A DNA stretch of 64,000 nt from Psychrosphaera saromensis (GTDB lineage Bacteria > Pseudomonadota > Gammaproteobacteria > Enterobacterales > Alteromonadaceae), in assembly GCF_002954545.1 (NCBI RefSeq), contig NZ_MSCH01000003.1:2643991-2707990 (forward strand), in the 5' to 3' direction. The notes below the pieces were generated by a model that saw nothing but the letters and a program-made list of their open reading frames with translations, did no database searches and was not told the DNA's origin. Positions within the stretch are counted from its first letter, which is position 1. Each line of letters starts with the position of its first letter. Of this stretch, positions 62,614-64,000 are shown piece by piece. The translations under genes were made by a program, and so were the position numbers.

Positions 62614-62928
62614 CTACATAAACCAAACACCTAGGTTAATTTTACAATCTAGGCTGTCTAACGCCATATGTATCATTAAGCCTAGCCCAACAAACTTAAG
62701 TGGTTTAATAAAACACAAGGCTAAATAAGCCGGAATAAAAACTAATTGATGCAGAGGATGAAATCCGATGCTACATCTTAGTGGGTCATAAATTGGCGTT
62801 GCTAATAAGTGGTCAATATCAACAGCCATAGTTAACATCATAATGATTAAGGCTTTTTGCCAATGTTCACGGAAAAATATTAAGGCAACCAACAAGGGAA
62901 CAATAAAATGTAAAAGTAGATGGAACAT
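62614..62928 (-). CDS. DUF6122 family small membrane protein
   Basis: The 104-residue protein has three or four hydrophobic helices and ends INLGVWFM. The MAVDIDHLLATPIYDPLRCS motif after the second helix and MALDSLDCKI near the end (His/Asp pairs) suit the DUF6122 family and recall membrane-bound metal-dependent hydrolases (YdjM-like). Function is unknown. Confidence 0.7.
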   Translation of the reverse strand: MFHLLLHFIVPLLVALIFFREHWQKALIIMMLTMAVDIDHLLATPIYDPLRCSIGFHPLHQLVFIPAYLALCFIKPLKFVGLGLMIHMALDSLDCKINLGVWFM

Positions 62929-63114
62929 AAAATAAGATCTAAATAATTTATTAACTTACGCATAGTAAACTGCGCTATTTAATCACGCTAGTACTATTGG
63001 TTTAATTACGCCTATAAAAAAATTACCATATAAGGAAAACTCGCATACTTACTTGTGTTGTTAGCTGTTATAATGCCGCTAATTTAATTATTTACTACTT
63101 TTCAAGGTATAACT

Positions 63115-64000
63115 TTGACACAAACATCATTTTCATCATTGGCACTTAATCCAGATCTTGTTAGCAATTTAGCGACGCTAGATTATAACGAAATGACGCC
63201 AATTCAAGCGCAAAGTCTTCCTTTAATTATTGAAGGTAAAGACGTAATTGCTCAAGGTAAAACTGGCTCAGGTAAAACAGCTGCTTTTGGTTTGGGTTTA
63301 TTACATAACTTAGATGTGAAACGTTTTCGTGTTCAGTCATTAGTGTTATGCCCTACCCGTGAATTAGCCGACCAAGTTGCTAAAGAAATTAGAAAACTAG
63401 CTCGTGGCATTCACAACATTAAAGTATTAACACTTTGTGGTGGCGTTCCTATGGGACCACAAATTGGTTCATTAGAACATGGCGCACATATTATTGTTGG
63501 TACGCCGGGTCGTATTTTAGATCACTTAGACCGTGGCCGTTTAAACTTAGATAACTTAAATACTTTAGTTTTAGATGAAGCTGACAAAATGTTAGAAATG
63601 GGCTTTCAAGATGCCGTTGATGCCATTATTGATTTAGCACCTAAAGATAGACAGTCATTATTATTCAGTGCCACTTTCCCAGATCAAATTAAAGGTATTA
63701 GTAGCAAACTACTTAAAGACCCGATTATGGTTAAAGTTGAGTCTACTCATTCTGAGAGCAGCATAGATCAAAAGTTCTTTAATGTTGATAACAATAACGC
63801 TCGTAAACAAGCGATACAGTTATTGTTAATGGAATACCAACCAGAGTCTTGCGTTATCTTTTGTAATACAAAAGTAGAAACGGTAGAAGTTACAGACTTC
63901 TTATTAGACGCAGGCTTCAGTGCTATCGAACTAAATGGTGACTTGGAACAAAGAGACCGAGATCAAACATTGGTTCGTTTTGCTAATAAAAGCATTTCAA
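63115..64000 (+). CDS. dbpA: ATP-dependent RNA helicase DbpA (3' end cut by window edge)
   Basis: The first 295 codons are in the window, starting with a TTG (63115) preceded by AAGG. The sequence begins MTQTSFSSLALNPDLVSNLA and has the Q motif MTPIQAQSLP, Walker A GKTGSGKTAAFGLGLL, motif Ib PTRELADQV, TPGR, DEAD-box motif LDEADKMLEMGF and motif III FSATFP. The N-terminus matches DbpA rather than SrmB or RhlE. DbpA remodels 23S rRNA helix 92 during 50S assembly via a C-terminal RNA-binding domain, which is outside the window. Confidence 0.88.
   Translation, partial: MTQTSFSSLALNPDLVSNLATLDYNEMTPIQAQSLPLIIEGKDVIAQGKTGSGKTAAFGLGLLHNLDVKRFRVQSLVLCPTRELADQVAKEIRKLARGIHNIKVLTLCGGVPMGPQIGSLEHGAHIIVGTPGRILDHLDRGRLNLDNLNTLVLDEADKMLEMGFQDAVDAIIDLAPKDRQSLLFSATFPDQIKGISSKLLKDPIMVKVESTHSESSIDQKFFNVDNNNARKQAIQLLLMEYQPESCVIFCNTKVETVEVTDFLLDAGFSAIELNGDLEQRDRDQTLVRFANKSIS

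Noticed and set aside
1-64000. Complete prophage or insertion sequence
   Set aside because: No transposase, phage structural gene, or terminal repeat pair with target duplication was recognised.
1-64000. tRNA or rRNA genes
   Set aside because: No tRNA-like cloverleaf or rRNA segment was recognised by eye; a tRNAscan run would be needed to exclude it.

Overview
The window looks like chromosome of a low-GC marine gammaproteobacterium of the Alteromonadales, most like the Colwelliaceae (Colwellia/Thalassotalea). This placement is inferred from gene content (class II DAHP synthase, ppsA next to ppsR, PutA, DbpA, recCBD, CheV, a 7TM-DISM/EAL protein) and base composition; no rRNA or other marker gene is present. 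Most genes are ordinary housekeeping or signalling genes. The accessory material is concentrated between about 39 and 52.5 kb.

Layout. 0-3.8 kb: the edge of a chemotaxis/signalling locus (CheY cut by the window start, a STAS protein, a coiled-coil/Sel1 protein, a lone receiver, a receiver protein and a PAS-HisKA protein without an ATPase domain). 4-8.3 kb: a beta-barrel protein with two SPOR domains and a 7TM-DISM/degenerate GGDEF/EAL protein. 8.4-9.4 kb: a SulA-like gene under a perfect LexA box, then a YchJ-like SEC-C protein. 9.4-17.3 kb: ppsA and ppsR divergent, a DUF1624 membrane protein, class II DAHP synthase, a low-molecular-weight phosphatase and a MATE transporter. 17.4-28 kb: putA, a nitroreductase, DoxX, an unknown duplicated protein, rlmI, an alpha/beta hydrolase and a pentapeptide-repeat potassium-channel-like protein followed by two families of short tandem repeats. 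28.1-38.8 kb: recC-recB-recD on the minus strand, all three much longer than the E. coli proteins. recC contains a striking cluster of 12 GATC sites in 139 bp.

38.9-47.7 kb is an integron cassette array with no integrase in view. Fifteen small genes all lie on the minus strand and are separated by 14 full or degenerate attC sites whose outer ends (TAACAAGCGCC and GGCGGGCGTTA) resemble Vibrio-type attC sites. Nearly all cassette genes are unknown. They include a 537-residue P-loop (KAP-like) NTPase that is a candidate defence gene, a short protein-tyrosine phosphatase, several lipoproteins and small membrane proteins. The array lies directly upstream of recCBD in the same orientation.

47.7-52.5 kb: a 0.8-kb gene-free stretch with inverted repeats, then a minus-strand accessory block (lipoprotein, cupin, class D beta-lactamase-like protein, membrane protein, secreted phospholipase-A2-like protein, GNAT, CHMI). 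52.8-64 kb returns to core genes: an M1 aminopeptidase lipoprotein, MtgA, an esterase-like TPR protein lacking its nucleophile, CheV, a Bcr/CflA transporter, a VOC protein, a 2OG-Fe(II) oxygenase, two small unknowns and the start of dbpA, which runs off the right edge.
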